Source of the DNA: Apiospora phragmitis
Lineage: Eukaryota > Ascomycota > Sordariomycetes > Amphisphaeriales > Apiosporaceae
DNA length: 64,000 bases
Assembly: GCA_038363925.1 (NCBI GenBank)
Contig: JAQQWL010000005.1
Coordinates: 3,038,001 to 3,102,000 of the forward strand
Direction: 5' to 3'
A program made the translations under genes and the position numbers. Each line of letters begins with the position of its first letter. Position 1 is the stretch's first letter. Below, in pieces: positions 12,879-25,088 of this stretch. The notes below the pieces were generated by a model that saw only the letters and a program-made list of their open reading frames with translations, ran no database searches and was not told the DNA's origin.

Positions 12879-13621
12879 ATGCTTTATTAATACGACGTTA
12901 CTTTTTTATTCGTAAAGCTAGGTAACGTCGAAGGAATAAATATATTTAATTTTTATTTAATAGTATAAGGTTATTATAAAGGATTAAAACGCGCTAAGTT
13001 AGTTTTTTAATTTATATATATATTAATATAACGCTAAGGGCTTCTTAAGTTAAAATATAGTCTATTAAATACTTCTCTTACATTAAAGAGAGCTTTTAAT
13101 AAATAGATTTTAATTCTCGACGTAATTATCGACCGTAAAGTTAATTAATAAAGGGTAGCCTTATAAATAGATTTACCGCTTGCTATGTTTTAAATAGCAG
13201 TAGAGATGTCGTTTTCGATATATAAACGTACTATTAATAAATTAGTATATATTTGAAAGAATGAAATAATTCGGATCAGAATTCGTTAAGAAATCTCTTT
13301 TTAAATCGAAATGGCGGTGGATCGTGGTGGAGGTCGACAGGGGGGTCAATTATGGGGTGACGTACGTTATATACCTAGCATACATTCAATTCTACCTTGT
13401 GTACCTGGTGGACTACGCCTCTATCCCGTTAATACATATACTAGATATCCAGCTGGCAGCCTTGACGTGTGCCTTCAATTAAGAGCTTGTGCGATTACAC
13501 TATAAAGATGGTGTCTCTCGAAAATGTGTAGATTGAGCACCATCACTTAACGAGTACATATTTATTAATTTACCGATATATCAAACTACAAATCAACGAA
13601 CATAGCCCGATAGCAATCCAC
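12879..13621. other. Transition zone without a supported gene
   Basis: AT-rich remnant up to about 13.3 kb, then normal composition. An open frame of 64 codons at 13311-13505 (plus) has no recognisable features and is probably chance. The segment is the 3' flank of the channel gene that ends at 13622. Confidence 0.5.
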
Positions 13622-15916
13622 CTAATGCGACCCGCGCCGCGCCGTCTGCCCTCCCCCCAGCGCGCTAGAAAGCGGAAAGATGGCCGGCGGCGACGGCAAC
13701 TTGCTGCCCCGCCGGCGCGACGCCCGCGGCGTCCGCCGGCGCGAGAGCGACCGCGGCGAGATGAGCTCGCTCTCGGCGTAGCCCACGTCGCTCAGCGCGT
13801 CCAGCTCCTCGATCTCGTTTTGGACGTCCTCGGGCGGCGCCGCCTGGAAGACGGCCTGGATGTCGCCGTGCGGCGAGAAGCCGCTGAAGTTCCAGCGCAG
13901 GCGCGACGACCGGCGCGCGCGATGAAGACTGCCGCCCCATGCGCTCCGCCTCTCATAGTAGCCGATGAGTAAGAGCGTCGGGGCGTTGAGCGCCCGGATC
14001 AGGAAGACGTTGACCTCGTGAAACTTGCGCGAGGTCAGAACGGGTTTCAGGGGAAGCAGGAAGAGCAAAGCGAGCAGGTTGAAGGGCGGCGGGTAGGCAA
14101 AGATGGCATCACTCTTGACGCCGGCGAAGGTGAGGACGGCGCGGCGGAACTGAATCTCCGCGGGCGCGTCGGCGATAATCTTGGAGAAGATATTGGTCAA
14201 CACGGCGACCATGATGGTGAGGAACAGCGTGTTGCCCAGAAAGGCGAAAGCCGTCATGAGGGCTGGTCCAAGAATCGGGTGGAACTCGGCGCTGTGGTCG
14301 ATCCCCGTACCATCCAGACCGAACCAGATCCACAGCAGCCATTTGCACACCGTTGCCCATGCTGGGTTCTCGTCGGGGCGGAGGCGCTGCTGTTAAGCCA
14401 GAGAAGTGAGAGAAGAAACCCCGTGAAGCACCAGATAGCAAGGAAGGTGACAAGGGTGAAATCCTTGAGCATGGCGTAGATGGAGATGAAGACGATGTTA
14501 TCGGGTATCGTCGCAAATGCAAGCCTTGTCAATAAGATGGGTGCAGCAACGCAGAGTGCTTGCATGCCATAACCATCGGCCATGGACCCTATGGCGCCAT
14601 CATGCAATCGACACGCGGCGTAGACTCCGAATATAGTGATAAAAGCGATATCCAAGAACGACCAAAGGGTCTGGGAGTAAACAGTCCATCCGTGGTCTAT
14701 CATTGATGCGAACTCATCGACGCACCAGCCGCTCGCGTAAATACAGAACAGATACTCGATCACCGTGGCCCGAGGGCTGCTGCGATGCATCATGGTAAAA
14801 ATATAAAGACACACCAACACCAGGAATTGGGACAGCTCAATGAACTTTCGCACACGAGGCACCGTGAGTCGAGATTGGTCAAGAAGGGGCGCCTGTCTCG
14901 GATCATACAAAGAGATGGGGCAGCTTTCGTAGTGATCTGGGAGGATATCGATAAAGCTAATAGGCGTGTAAACGACGCGACCCTCATACACAGCATCAAT
15001 CACCTTCTGGCACGCGAACGAGCTGACGAAGACCTTGCTCTCGGAAATGATGGCCAGCTCCAGCGCGGTAAGTCGACGTTCTGGTGTCCCATGGCGCTTC
15101 TGGATCGGCCATTGGCGATGGCGGTGCTCGCTCTCCACGTCGCTGGGCGCGCCCTGGAACGGGTCGAAGCCGCTGACAAGGATGTGGGAAAGGAGGAGCA
15201 GACCGATCGGCCCCGAGTGCTCCTCGTGAAAGCGTCGCAAGACACGGGTGGCTACCAGTTCGCATAGCGCAGCGCGGGCAATGCTCACGGTCTGATGGGC
15301 CGTGCTCGACTGCTCACGGAGGAACTGAATGCGATTGGCCAGAAGACAGTACACTAGCAGCGGGCATCAATCAGCGTGTGTTCGCCATGGAAACCAGGTA
15401 AGGATTGGCAGCGATTACCCATCCATGGGTCATCTGGGTCGTACAGGCGATTGACGAGCGGCCGGACGACGACGACATTCATCCGGGGTTCTCGAAGCTG
15501 GTCGAGAGTGTATGGATCATCTGTGATCTCATCGTTAGGACATCGCTAAAAAAAAGATAAAAAGTACGAGGCTTTCTTACCCAAAGTGGCTATCATCAAG
15601 CGCCGCACACTGGGTTACACAGCAGGTATCTTAGCGACGGCAGCATGATGGGTGGGTGGCTGGTGGCGGTAAGTAGATGAAGTTACCGGTGTATTGTCTT
15701 GTAGACAGACGGACTGTCGGCAATACTGCTGTTCCTGGTGCTGCCGCTCTCACCGACATTGCGCTGGCTATCGGGACGGAGGTTGGAGGCTGTCTCCAGG
15801 TCGATGGAAGACTCGTAGTCCTCGAATCTGGGGTTCTGGCCGCGTTGGGTCGGGCTATCGCTGTTGGATCTCCCAAGCTCGAACGATTTGGGGCTAAACA
15901 GGTGGAAGTCCGACAT
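13622..15916 (-). CDS. yvc1: Yvc1-like TRP vacuolar cation channel (one apparent frameshift)
   Basis: Homologue of the fungal vacuolar TRP channel Yvc1, which releases calcium from the vacuole. I read four exons: 15916-15687, 15609-15581, 15520-15419 and 15353-13622; introns end in AG after CTAAG/CTAAC-like branch sites. Landmarks in order: IHR/VRRLMIAT across the first intron, DDPYTLDQLREPRMNVVVV, VYCLLANRIQFLREQ, several hydrophobic segments, then CKWLLWIWFGLDGTGI (pore region), FLGNTLFLTIMVAVLTNIFS and IQFRRAVLTF. Start chosen at MSDFHLF; an upstream in-frame ATG at 15982 is possible. About 697 residues, as expected for the family. The reading frame jumps by one base at about 14381-14392, between LLWLN and the pore; no intron fits. 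Either an assembly indel or a recent null allele. Confidence 0.85.
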
Positions 15917-16737
15917 GCTATTATTATTATGCGCCACACGGCGGAGAAAACAACGACTCTTGTCGAGTATTCTCAACTCCACGTCAAAACGCGAGAGAAA
16001 AATATTAGAAATTTCTAGATATGTATATGAAGAAAATGGGATATATCTTTCACTTTCGAACTATTCAAATCTGAAATCCCTTGAAGTGGGAGAAAGACTG
16101 AAATCGCGCATTTGAGGAGGTGAGGGGCAGAGCAAACGTCACAAGTTTTTGAGTTTACAGCTACAGCTGCAGCTGCAACGACAGCGCTGAGAATCAAGGC
16201 GGTTGGAGAGTTCGTCTGGTTCACCCACCTACTGACTATCAAACCTTTTCGGCATCTACTACGAAACGCATACGAATCCGGTACTCCGTATATCGCAATG
16301 GAACGCTTTGAAAAGACGTTCAAATACATGCTGAATTACGCAATCAGCATCTTTGATTGTCTGTGACGACCAATCCTTTGTTGTCGCTTTTCGAGTGAAC
16401 AGTGAAATTGGGAGGCCTCTGACGGGGCGGGGTTGCAGGAACAGCAAACAGCACATACACCGGGTGCACTGCTTGAGATTGGATTTTGACCCCAAGTTAG
16501 GCGTTTAAGGAGAAGCTTGCCGACTGGCTTCTTATTCGAGAGATCGACATTCCCTCCCTCAATTGCTGGAGGCTTCTTGAGATGATGACAAGTATCCAGC
16601 ACTCGCAAAGCAATCGTATTTAATCATTCAAGACAGATGGAAGTATCCATAGACGTTGAAATTCATAACACTTGGCTCAATTAAACACCCCTTTGTTATT
16701 CCCAAGAATTCATGTAGACACCATTTAGACCCGAAAC
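15917..16737. other. Intergenic, no supported gene
   Basis: 5' flank of the channel gene and 3' flank of the sulfotransferase-like gene. Short overlapping open frames on both strands here lack domain features. Nothing else recognised. Confidence 0.5.
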
Positions 16738-17664
16738 TCACTTCGTCCGACGCCACCACACCGCCGCCACGATGCCGGCGGCCGGGACGCCCACCATGAG
16801 GGAAACCTTGCCCACCATCTTGCCGAAAGCCAACCACCACATCAGCGCATGCGCAAAGACAAATTGCTGCGCGTCGTTGACATGAGGCATGGGCTCGTCC
16901 GGAACCTCGTGGCCCAGGAACGCGCACAGCGGCCCCCAGCCGTCCTGCACCTTGTACTCGAGCAAGCGCTCCGGCGGCACCACACTGCGCACGTGCGCGT
17001 AGTGGTCCGCGAAGGCCTGGCGGGCGGGCGTTTGCGGCGACGAGAAGTCCGTCATGGTCCGGAATGTGATGGGGCACACGAGGTCGCGGAACCGCACGAA
17101 CGGCCCCGCCAGGCTCGGGTCCCAGGCCGCGACCGCCTCCCAGCCGCGCCAGCGGTTGATGGTGCCCGCTGTGCTGTCCATGCTGCGCAGCCAGGGCTCG
17201 ACGTCGCGCGTCTGCAGCACGACCTTGGCGTCCGGGTAGGCCGCGACGAGCTCCTCGGCGAACAGGTTGCAGGGCACGTCCGAGACGCCGTCGTAGTCGC
17301 CCAGCAGCCGGTCGAACTCGGCGCGGCCCCACGGGGCGCCCTCGCCGTGGTACTTGGCGCGCAGGGCCTCGCCCCAGAGCGCCAGGCTGGTGCGCGGGCT
17401 CATGATGGCGACGGTCATGTGGTAGGGGTGGTGGCCCAGCTTTTGGAGCGCGTGGAAGAGCGTCATGGTGCCGGTGCGCGACATGCCGAGGCAGAGCACC
17501 CGCATCGGCTTGGTCCGCGTGCCGGGGTGCGAGTCGATGAGCCGCCTGGTCTCGGGGTGCGGCTCCAGGTGGTAGGTCTCCTTGACCTTCCGCGCATCGA
17601 ACGTGTCCAGCATCTGGGGCTGCCGCGTGCCGACGTGGCCCGTGGCGGCGGGGCCGTTGGGCAT
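16738..17664 (-). CDS. P-loop sulfotransferase-like protein with C-terminal membrane anchor
   Basis: An uninterrupted frame of 308 codons. Residues 55-70 hold the motif VLCLGMSRTGTMTLFHAL, the PAPS-binding P-loop of the fungal sulfotransferase/P-loop NTPase family (Sulfotransfer_4 type). LQTRDVEPWLRS near residue 147 matches the 3'-phosphate-binding Arg/Ser region. About residues 283-303 form a hydrophobic helix ending in WWRRTK, so the protein is probably tail-anchored with its catalytic part in the cytosol. Such proteins are common in filamentous fungi but mostly have no known substrate, so true sulfotransfer is unproven. The start is the ATG before PNGPAATGH. Strong third-position GC and an intact frame argue that it is active. 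Confidence 0.85.
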   Translation of the reverse strand: MPNGPAATGHVGTRQPQMLDTFDARKVKETYHLEPHPETRRLIDSHPGTRTKPMRVLCLGMSRTGTMTLFHALQKLGHHPYHMTVAIMSPRTSLALWGEALRAKYHGEGAPWGRAEFDRLLGDYDGVSDVPCNLFAEELVAAYPDAKVVLQTRDVEPWLRSMDSTAGTINRWRGWEAVAAWDPSLAGPFVRFRDLVCPITFRTMTDFSSPQTPARQAFADHYAHVRSVVPPERLLEYKVQDGWGPLCAFLGHEVPDEPMPHVNDAQQFVFAHALMWWLAFGKMVGKVSLMVGVPAAGIVAAVWWRRTK

Positions 17665-18138
17665 TTTGGTCTCCTGGGTGTGGGTTGCTGGGATTGAGAC
17701 TTTCTAGTGGAATAGTTGTGTTGGGTGTCGTAACTAACGGTCCAAGCCCTCCATAGAAGAGTTGAAATGATAGCAAGCTCGCACGGCGGCATCTTTGCTT
17801 TTTGTACTTCCAAATAAGCGTGAGGAGCTGAAGAACATCAGCCATATCTACTTCTCTGGTGCCACGTTTTACCCCCTTGACCCGCTACACTAGCACAAGT
17901 GCTTACTTACATGGGCGCCATAGGCTAGATCGTTAATGGTGGTGATATTGTAGGGCTTGGTCGATCAAGGGAATTTTCGTAATACGGAAGGAGCGACTGG
18001 AACCGAATCTCGGCTCTACATGTGCTTGCCGCCAGCATGTTGCGGATCGTGACCCAATGCACGTCTCGTTGCATGATAGCCCCGATGAGCGAGGCACGAT
18101 CTCAATGTCTCCGTGCATGGAAATTTGGAATGAATGTG
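17665..18138. other. Intergenic, no supported gene
   Basis: Upstream flank of the sulfotransferase-like gene and downstream flank of the broken TPR gene. Nothing recognised. Confidence 0.5.
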
Positions 18139-21100
18139 TCAATATGTGGTCCTTTCAAATGCATCGGGATGCCGTAGACGACAGAAACCGTGAAAACCGA
18201 CATGCTGTTCATACGCATTCATAACCCGTTGCCCGAATCCAGTATCCCAATACTCGGTCAAGTTATCCATCAACCTTCGCAGGATACGCATGGCTTCTTC
18301 TTTGCTGGCTGGTGAATTGGCTGCTTGCTTAAGCACTGCTAGCTTGAGCTGTGCCTCGAGCGTGGCGGGGTGGTCTCTGCCATACAGGTGATGCGAGTGC
18401 CGGCACAGTTCTTCCTGAACACTCCTCGCCGATCCATACGAGGCTCTCTCCTCGGCCACCTCGACTTGCTTCCGAAGCTTGCTCATGACGCGCTTTTGCA
18501 CAGGCTCGGAGATTCTGAGCACGCTCTCGATGTCGACCTTCGCCATTTCTTCCAGATCGGCAAGGTCTTTCCGCGATAGAGATGCGCCGCCTTCATCTTC
18601 CGGGAGCTGCGTGATGGTGTCGCAGACGCCGCGCAGAGCTTCGAGACATCGCAGGGCGAATTCGGGATTGGCGTTTGCCAGTCCCAGATACAAGATCATA
18701 CGGGCAAAGTGGTGTTCAAGGCGTAGCGACTCTCCCAACCGCTCCCTTTCGGACGGACTCATGGCGAAGGCGCTTCAATCCAGTGTCTAGAAGGTTGGAT
18801 AGGGTACTGTCCTCTTGCACAAGATATGATCTGAAAGTGAACAGCCAGATCAGAGACCTAATGGTCTCGGGGTAGCAGGGTTCCAGCTCCCATACATGTG
18901 CGATGAGAATCTCTTGCGACAGGATCTCGACTAAGTCTCGGCGTTTCTCTAGCAGATCTTTCGAATGATCGGGGCTGTCTTCCCTGATTGGATTTCAGAG
19001 TCGCGTTCAGAAATGCGACTGGGATGCAATTCGGGATCTGCCCATTTTGCGAGGAGGCATTGCGCGGTGATAAGTTCACGCCTCGCCAACGCAGTACAAG
19101 CGTTCAACGTGCCCCAAGTGCGCCACTGACTGCGCTCAATCGTTTCCAAGTCCCGAACGGCGTTCACATATCGATCGTTTTCACCCGGTCTTTGAACCGA
19201 GGCGAGATCAATTTCATAGCGTAGAGCTAGCAAGGGAAAGCCTTTCAACTGGGAACTGATCCTGCTCCGCAATACGTGGAAGATCTTTCGTGCATCCTCA
19301 AGTCCACTGTCATCGCCCTTTTGCTTTCCTACGAGAGCTATGACAAGGAGCGTCATGAATAGCGAAGGATGTATGGTTTCATCGTCAGACCCTTCGCCAA
19401 GGGCTTCAACCACAGTGTGCAGGCGGGCCTGGCTATTTACATAGGATTCTACTCCTAAGCAAAGGCGCCTTTTGTTGATCGGGTCGACCTTGGTGTCATA
19501 TGCGTGGAAGATGTCTGCCTGACTGGCTAAGATATCCGATGCAAGTCGTAACGCCTGGTCCAGTTTGCCCCCGTGGTACATAGCTAGTGCAAGAATAGAC
19601 CGAAATTGAAGGGTTTCAGGGTGGGGTATCGCGGTAAAGATTTTGAGCCATGCCCAAGGTTTCTCTCAATTCGCTTTCGGCCGAAACGTAGTCGCCACGG
19701 TCGATATAAATCTCAGCAAGCAAACATTTTGAGGCTATCGTTTGTGGACTCTCGGGGCTCATAGACATCGCAGTTTCTTCGACAAGTTGCTTGCAGGCAT
19801 TCAACGAACTTATGAAACAGAAATTCATGTGAGATATCCGTGCTAAGTAACTCAAGGCTTCGATAGTATAAGGGTGGCAAGCACCCAACTTCGTTCTCAT
19901 CATTTGATAAGTGGATGAACAGGTATTTCAGCCCTCGTTTACAAGGGGCCTGTAGGCCAGTAGCAGTGCACGGAGGCTTGCTCGTTGCAACCCTCTTGGG
20001 TGCTCCGTACCCCCCCATGGCAACCTGAAGCCTTCATCGGCTCGTTCACTGTCAAAGACCAAGCCAGTAATTATGCTCCAGAGCGAAAAAGGGTGTGGCC
20101 AGTGCACATACAAATAGAACATGGCTCGCTCATGATTTCCCCACAATAACTCTATCTGGGTCCTTGCGATATTGAGCATATCGCTCTCTTGCCGGTCTGT
20201 AAACCAAGTCGGGGAGATATCGCCAGGCAAAGAAGTGTTAACCACATTTGCCTCTACCTCGCCAACCTTGTTGTGACTGCTGTATTTTAGAATGGGACCG
20301 CCGCCAAGCAAATTCCATGCTTCTTCAAGTCGGTCCTGTGCCTCAGAGTAGTGGCCCAGGGATGCAAGTGCGGAGCCCAAGTCTCTTTGGATTTGTATCA
20401 AGCTGGATCTGGTCGCGTGGCATTTAGTCTCAGAATCTAGGAGTTCCTTGAACCTCAAAACCGCCTCGTCGTGATGTCCTAGGTCTAGGAAATAGGTGGC
20501 AATCCAATATTTTGAATCAAAGGCCATTCGCTGAGGGAGTATGGAACTCCCCATGGTGTTTGTGAGGTCATCAAGAGCCTCTTGGTAATTGGCACGACAA
20601 CTTCGGCTTCTGGATTGTCTCCGATCTCAATAAACGCTTTACTCCACTCGATCAGGTCTTCTACACGTGCATCAACAGCGACGTAGTCCACGGGATGAAC
20701 TTTCGAGACGCTTTCGCGTGGTGGAATGGACAGCTGCCCCTCGTTTGATTCGCCAGCGGGCAACGCTGTTTCCGTTGGCAATGCCTCTGGTTGCCGGAGG
20801 TAGTTGGGTGGTGAAGATGACGACTCGTCAGGTGGCGGCTGCTTCGAGCTTCCAATGTCTGGATCAGCCCTCTTTGAAACATCCTTAGGCTCCTTGTCCG
20901 GCTTTTTCGTTTGTGTGATACGAGAAGGCGGCGATCCCGGTGATTCGATGACCTCAGTGACTTCAGGAACAGCTTTCGTAATCGTGTTATGAATGCGGTC
21001 CTTCCTCATGTCATTATGGTCTGATGCGTCATCTGCTTGGGTGTTTGATGGGGCCCCATTTGACACTCTCCTTAGCATATTGGGCAAGATGCACTTCTTG

Positions 21101-21565
21101 CTGCGGGTTCCTGTATTAGTCGAAGGCATATAGTCCCAAGATTTCTCTGAAAGGTCTTTGATCTTCTCAATGAGGTTTCGGCTGCGTCGTGCATCCATCT
21201 TTGAGGTCGAGTTGCGGATGGTAGTATAATAGCGGTTGACATCGGCAAGTGCTTGCTCCAAGTGGCACCTCGCCCCTTCAGTGAAGCTGCCCCGGGGTGA
21301 CTGAATGAAACTCAGGGGGGAAGAAGGTAACGAATACGTATTTGGACTGGTAAAGAGAAGCTCCCATACGATTACTGATTCTTTTGGGCGACGGTATATC
21401 AACTCGGACAACCACTTGAGTGTCGAGAACGTAGCTGTTTCCTTCGTCCTGGGATGGAGCTGATTCTGCTACCCAGGCAGCAATGTTATGTACAAGGAAA
21501 AGCAAAGATATGGTGTCGTTCCGTCGAGGCTCTGTGGAGATGTTCTGGACTGGCTGCATCCACAC
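18139..21565 (-). pseudogene. Tetratricopeptide-repeat protein, multiply frameshifted
   Basis: Six successive minus-strand frames read as one TPR protein: 21565-21278 (join uncertain), 21411-20485, 20554-19928, 19903-19616, 19581-18949, 18762-18139. TPR hallmarks are clear, e.g. YFLDLGHHDEAVLRFKELL, LGSALASLGHYSEAQDRLEEA, RTKLGACHPYTIEALSYL and LAEIYIDRGDYVSAESELRE, the kinesin-light-chain-like type with HPxT. The first part (about 20800-21100) is Pro/Ser/Glu-rich and probably disordered. Frame changes occur near 20575, 19635, 18975 and 18765, possibly near 21350, and a TGA lies at 19928-19930. No introns explain them. Such TPR arrays are often C-terminal sensors of fungal NLRs, but no nucleotide-binding domain is visible. 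A pseudogene or an indel-rich assembly stretch. Confidence 0.7.
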
Positions 21566-23247
21566 GTTCTTCTAAGGGCTTAGATGCTCATCGGATGGCC
21601 CGGCAGTAGATCCAGCCAGTCTTATGTGTTTCTTCAGCTTCCCCGACAATGTATAGGCGCTTCGTTCGATAATGCTGGGGTAGATCAAGATGGTGGTAGG
21701 TACAAATGATATGTGATTAAACGATAGGTGTTGTCATTCCATCAATTAGACCAAATGTTTCTGCCTCTAAACGCAGAACTTATGGCCTTTTGTAGAAATA
21801 TCTGGGCGAGACGATTGGCAATATCCCTGTGCTTTCTGGCGATCCCCTGATCAATGCCAAGTCTTGATTGCACATATCACATTCCATGGACTCCCTGTAG
21901 ATTTCCCAAGTGACCAAGTAGGATACCGTGGAAAACAACAAAAGTTTGCCTATCGCTACGCTCTTTGTTCAAAAGGTGTCTGAACCGAACTGCTGGTCCA
22001 TCCAGGATACCCCTTATCAAGCGTTACATCCTGATTCCAAAGCACAATCACGTTTGCCACAAATCTCGACAAAACCGGACACTTCCCAGGAAATCCCACA
22101 GCAATCATTGAAATAAAATGATACAGTCTATTTCTACGTCGTGAATTGTATCCAATTTCATATCGGTTTTGGTTTTGCACCCCTCTGCTCAGTATTCTGG
22201 CGGCATGGCTCAATGCAACCCTGATCATTTGACCCTCTAGCAAGGATACGCCAGCCCCAGCACGATCAGATTGCGACACTGAAGCCGGAGAGTTTAACAC
22301 ATCTGCTGTATGTGTTTTTCCTGAACACGAACGCGTCTCATGCAAGCGTTATCTTACACGATTTATCTTCTTAACCTCAGGTTGATGGAGTTGTTTAACG
22401 TCGGAATAGGCCACCTAAATTCAATAAGTCAATCTAGGTACTTGGGTTGGGTGGGTAGGCAAGTAGGTTAGGGGCTGAGGGCGCTGTTGGAAGCTACGAA
22501 GCACGACATTAGCGGGCCAAGGGGTGCGATTAAGAATTAGCCGGATTCTATTTCGGCTTTCTAGGTCCTTATGTTTAAAAACCGCGATAAAATTAAGAAT
22601 AATTTTTCAAATATAAAAGAAATATATGGAAAATAATTTAATAACTAAATTATTTAAAGCTATTTTTTCGAAAATGTTTAACTAATTATTTTATTTTATA
22701 TAAATTTTCGAAGTGTACGACTATGAAGGCGGTCGAGGGAAACCGGCCAATTCTTGTTCGCACCCCTTTGCAGGCCAGGTGATATCTGCAGCGTAAGCTA
22801 ATCCTGAGTCTTCATTACAGTACTTCGTTACAAAACTGTATATAACTTCAAAATATCTTAATAAGCATAGAGATTTCGGAACTGTATGAAATAGACGTTG
22901 CCTGCTTCGCACAGTAATAGATTACATTTACCAGGGAAGTAAGATGCACGCATGATAGGCATCTTCCACAGTCAGTGAGGCTGTGGCAACCCCGCCGTAG
23001 TGCTTGCGCTTGATTAGGGGAGCGTTTATTCCTTTTGATTAGCCCAAGTGCCTAACATGACCCCGCCGTTGCTTTCTCTGCTGAAGCTGTTGCTGACGTG
23101 AAGCCATCTACTCCGTATGTTCTTTAAAATCGCCCAAGTACTGTCTTGTCTTAAGTACTTGGAGTACATATATTTGCATGAAGTTCTTGATCCCCGACTG
23201 GCATTATACTCCTAACCTACTCGCTTATATGAAGTCGCCGCTCAACA
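21566..23247. other. Intergenic with a small AT-rich patch
   Basis: Divergent spacer between the TPR relic (minus) and the ankyrin gene (plus). Short frames at 21956-22345 (minus) and 21928-22116 (plus) show no domains. About 22560-22712 is sharply AT-rich, like the RIP-mutated DNA at the left of the window, and may be a small degenerate mobile-element remnant. No gene supported. Confidence 0.5.
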
Positions 23248-25088
23248 ATGGCGGAATATGCCTGTCATCAAGTTGAGGAGCAGAAGACTCGCGCTGTGGG
23301 TGCGGGGCAGTGGTTGGTCCACCTGTGCCAAAAGGAAGGCGCTCTTGGTCGTGCGCTTACACCCTTGGAAGCGAAAAAGTTCAACGAGTTCTTTGAGCTA
23401 TACGTCCAACATGAAGCATTCAAACACTACCATGTTCAGGCAGTACACCACAGTCTCTCCGGCAAGGATTACCGCCTAGCTCAAGAAATTCTGGCCAAAG
23501 ATGACACCAAAATGTTGCTCCGCGACGATCCCTTCGCGCTCCAACTTGCCATCAAGGCTGTCCGCATCGAACCCAGCTTTCTGGACAAGTCGATAAAGGA
23601 AACCGCGCCACAACTCCTCGACACAGTCAAGATATTGATGGATCATGGTGCAGTAGCGAACTCACTGGATGAAGATGGGCATTCCGCCTTGTTCTATGCG
23701 TGCGTGTTGGGTTACGCTGAGCTAATCACGTCGCTCTGTGAGTCGGGCGCGGATGTCCACACCACCCATCAGCGACGTACACCGGTCCAAGTATGTCGAC
23801 TAAAGGGGAACACCCCGGAAGCGGATGAAGAGGTCCCAGATAATGTCAATCTTCTCCAAGTCACGCTCGACGCTCTTACCTCTCCCCAGAAGATCCTGGA
23901 CTTTACTTGGATCGGCTACCCTCCAGGCATGAATTACGACTACTATCTTTGGAAGCTTGACCTCAAGACCACTTGGGGCGCTATCATTCTGGAGCTTATA
24001 CGGAACGGTCTAAGATGCGCACCGAACGATATTGGGCTCATCAAGTTACTGCACGTATTTTGTTACCAAGGCGCACTTATTTCCTCACACCTCTGCTCGA
24101 ATTTGGAGCCTCCATTGATGCACCTGATCACCGTCTGATTGATGAGACTGGTCGCGAGCATGGTGCTTGCTACGGGACGGCTCTACACGCTGCTGCTGCC
24201 AATTGGCAAATCCCGGCAGCACAGAGGCTGTTGCAATATGGAGCAGATCCTCGCGTGCTGAGCGCATGTCGCCCAAGTTACTCAACGTCACAGGATCTCA
24301 CACCAGTGGGGCTCGCACTCATCACAGTAAACGGAAATGACAAACAGGAAAGCCGCAAAGCACTGGAGTTCTGTGAGGTAATGATGCAGCCCGAGGCATC
24401 GCTTGACCAAAAGGACTATCTGGAGCTTCTCGAATTCTGTGCAAGGCGGAACTGCCTTGGTTTTCTACGCCAGCTCTTGCAAAGAGGCGTCCGACCGGAA
24501 AAAATGCCTGACACAAGCAGTCTTGATGTGATCATTCTGCTCCTAGACCACGGCGTCGAAGTAGATCCCCCAAGCCTACAAAGGAAGGCTATAGAGCGCA
24601 ATCGAGTGGCCATACTACGCATGAGTGTCAGGCAGCATGGCGGCTTGCTTCCATCTGACCCGGAGGGCTGGGGATCCATACTGCTGCGGATGGCCAGAAA
24701 GCGATCTGTGGCTAAGAAGATGTTAGAGTTCCTGATTTCCGAGTACCCCGGTCCGCATGTCGACTCCGTGCTAGAGATACGGCGTGACGGCAAGGCTGAC
24801 TCGACATCTGGCAAAACGAACTTGCTCCAAATCGTCCTTGAGGTCGAGGATGCGGAAGTCGTCAGAATCGTTATGGAGGCCGGCGCCGATCCGAGATGCC
24901 CAGGTTTGCCTGAAGATGGCTTGAGGGCATTCCAAAGGATAACCAAGACAAGCAAAATGACTCCATACAAAGATGACTCTCTACAAATCATCCGGCTACT
25001 TCAGGACAAAATGCCTGATGGGACATCATGGATTCCACCCTCTGTGTTAGAAACAAGGGCCAAGTCAAAGGAGAATATCGACACATAG
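23248..25088 (+). pseudogene. Ankyrin-repeat protein, one frameshift, in frame with the following HET domain
   Basis: Begins at a well-placed ATG (23248). The first frame (23248 to about 24075) and second frame (to 25088) join by a one-base shift near 24070-24080; the second half resumes at YFLTPLLEFGASIDAPDH. Ankyrin signatures: DGHSALFYACVLGYAELI, LCESGADVHTTH, GTALHAAAANWQIPAAQRLL and VVRIVMEAGADPRC. Roughly 610 residues. The TAG at 25086-25088 follows NID-Thr and the same frame stays open into the HET domain at 25149 onward, so the two could be one ankyrin-HET gene. Ankyrin arrays act as protein-binding scaffolds; HET partners suggest self/non-self recognition. The status as pseudogene depends on whether the frameshift is real. 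Confidence 0.65.

Larger units (their letters stand above)
1..13300. other. AT-rich RIP-mutated transposon island
   Basis: The first 13.3 kb is very AT-rich and almost free of long reading frames. CA and TG dinucleotides are scarce while TA is everywhere, and remaining C and G sit largely in CG, CC or GG context, which is the footprint of repeat-induced point mutation in Pezizomycotina. Reading frames that can be followed by eye across stops are retrotransposon gag and pol. The change to normal composition occurs near 13.3 kb. No host gene is supported inside. Identification of RIP is from dinucleotide pattern by eye, not from a calculated index. Confidence 0.85.

Noticed and set aside
13311..13505. 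64-codon plus-strand frame at the edge of the RIP island
   Set aside because: No domain, no splice or codon support, mixed composition; probably chance.
13625..15267. Long plus-strand frames opposite the channel gene
   Set aside because: Arg-rich shadows of a GC-rich minus-strand gene; no protein features of their own.
16849..17697. 282-codon plus-strand frame opposite the sulfotransferase-like gene
   Set aside because: Antisense shadow with Arg/Val/His-rich content typical of a reversed GC-rich gene.
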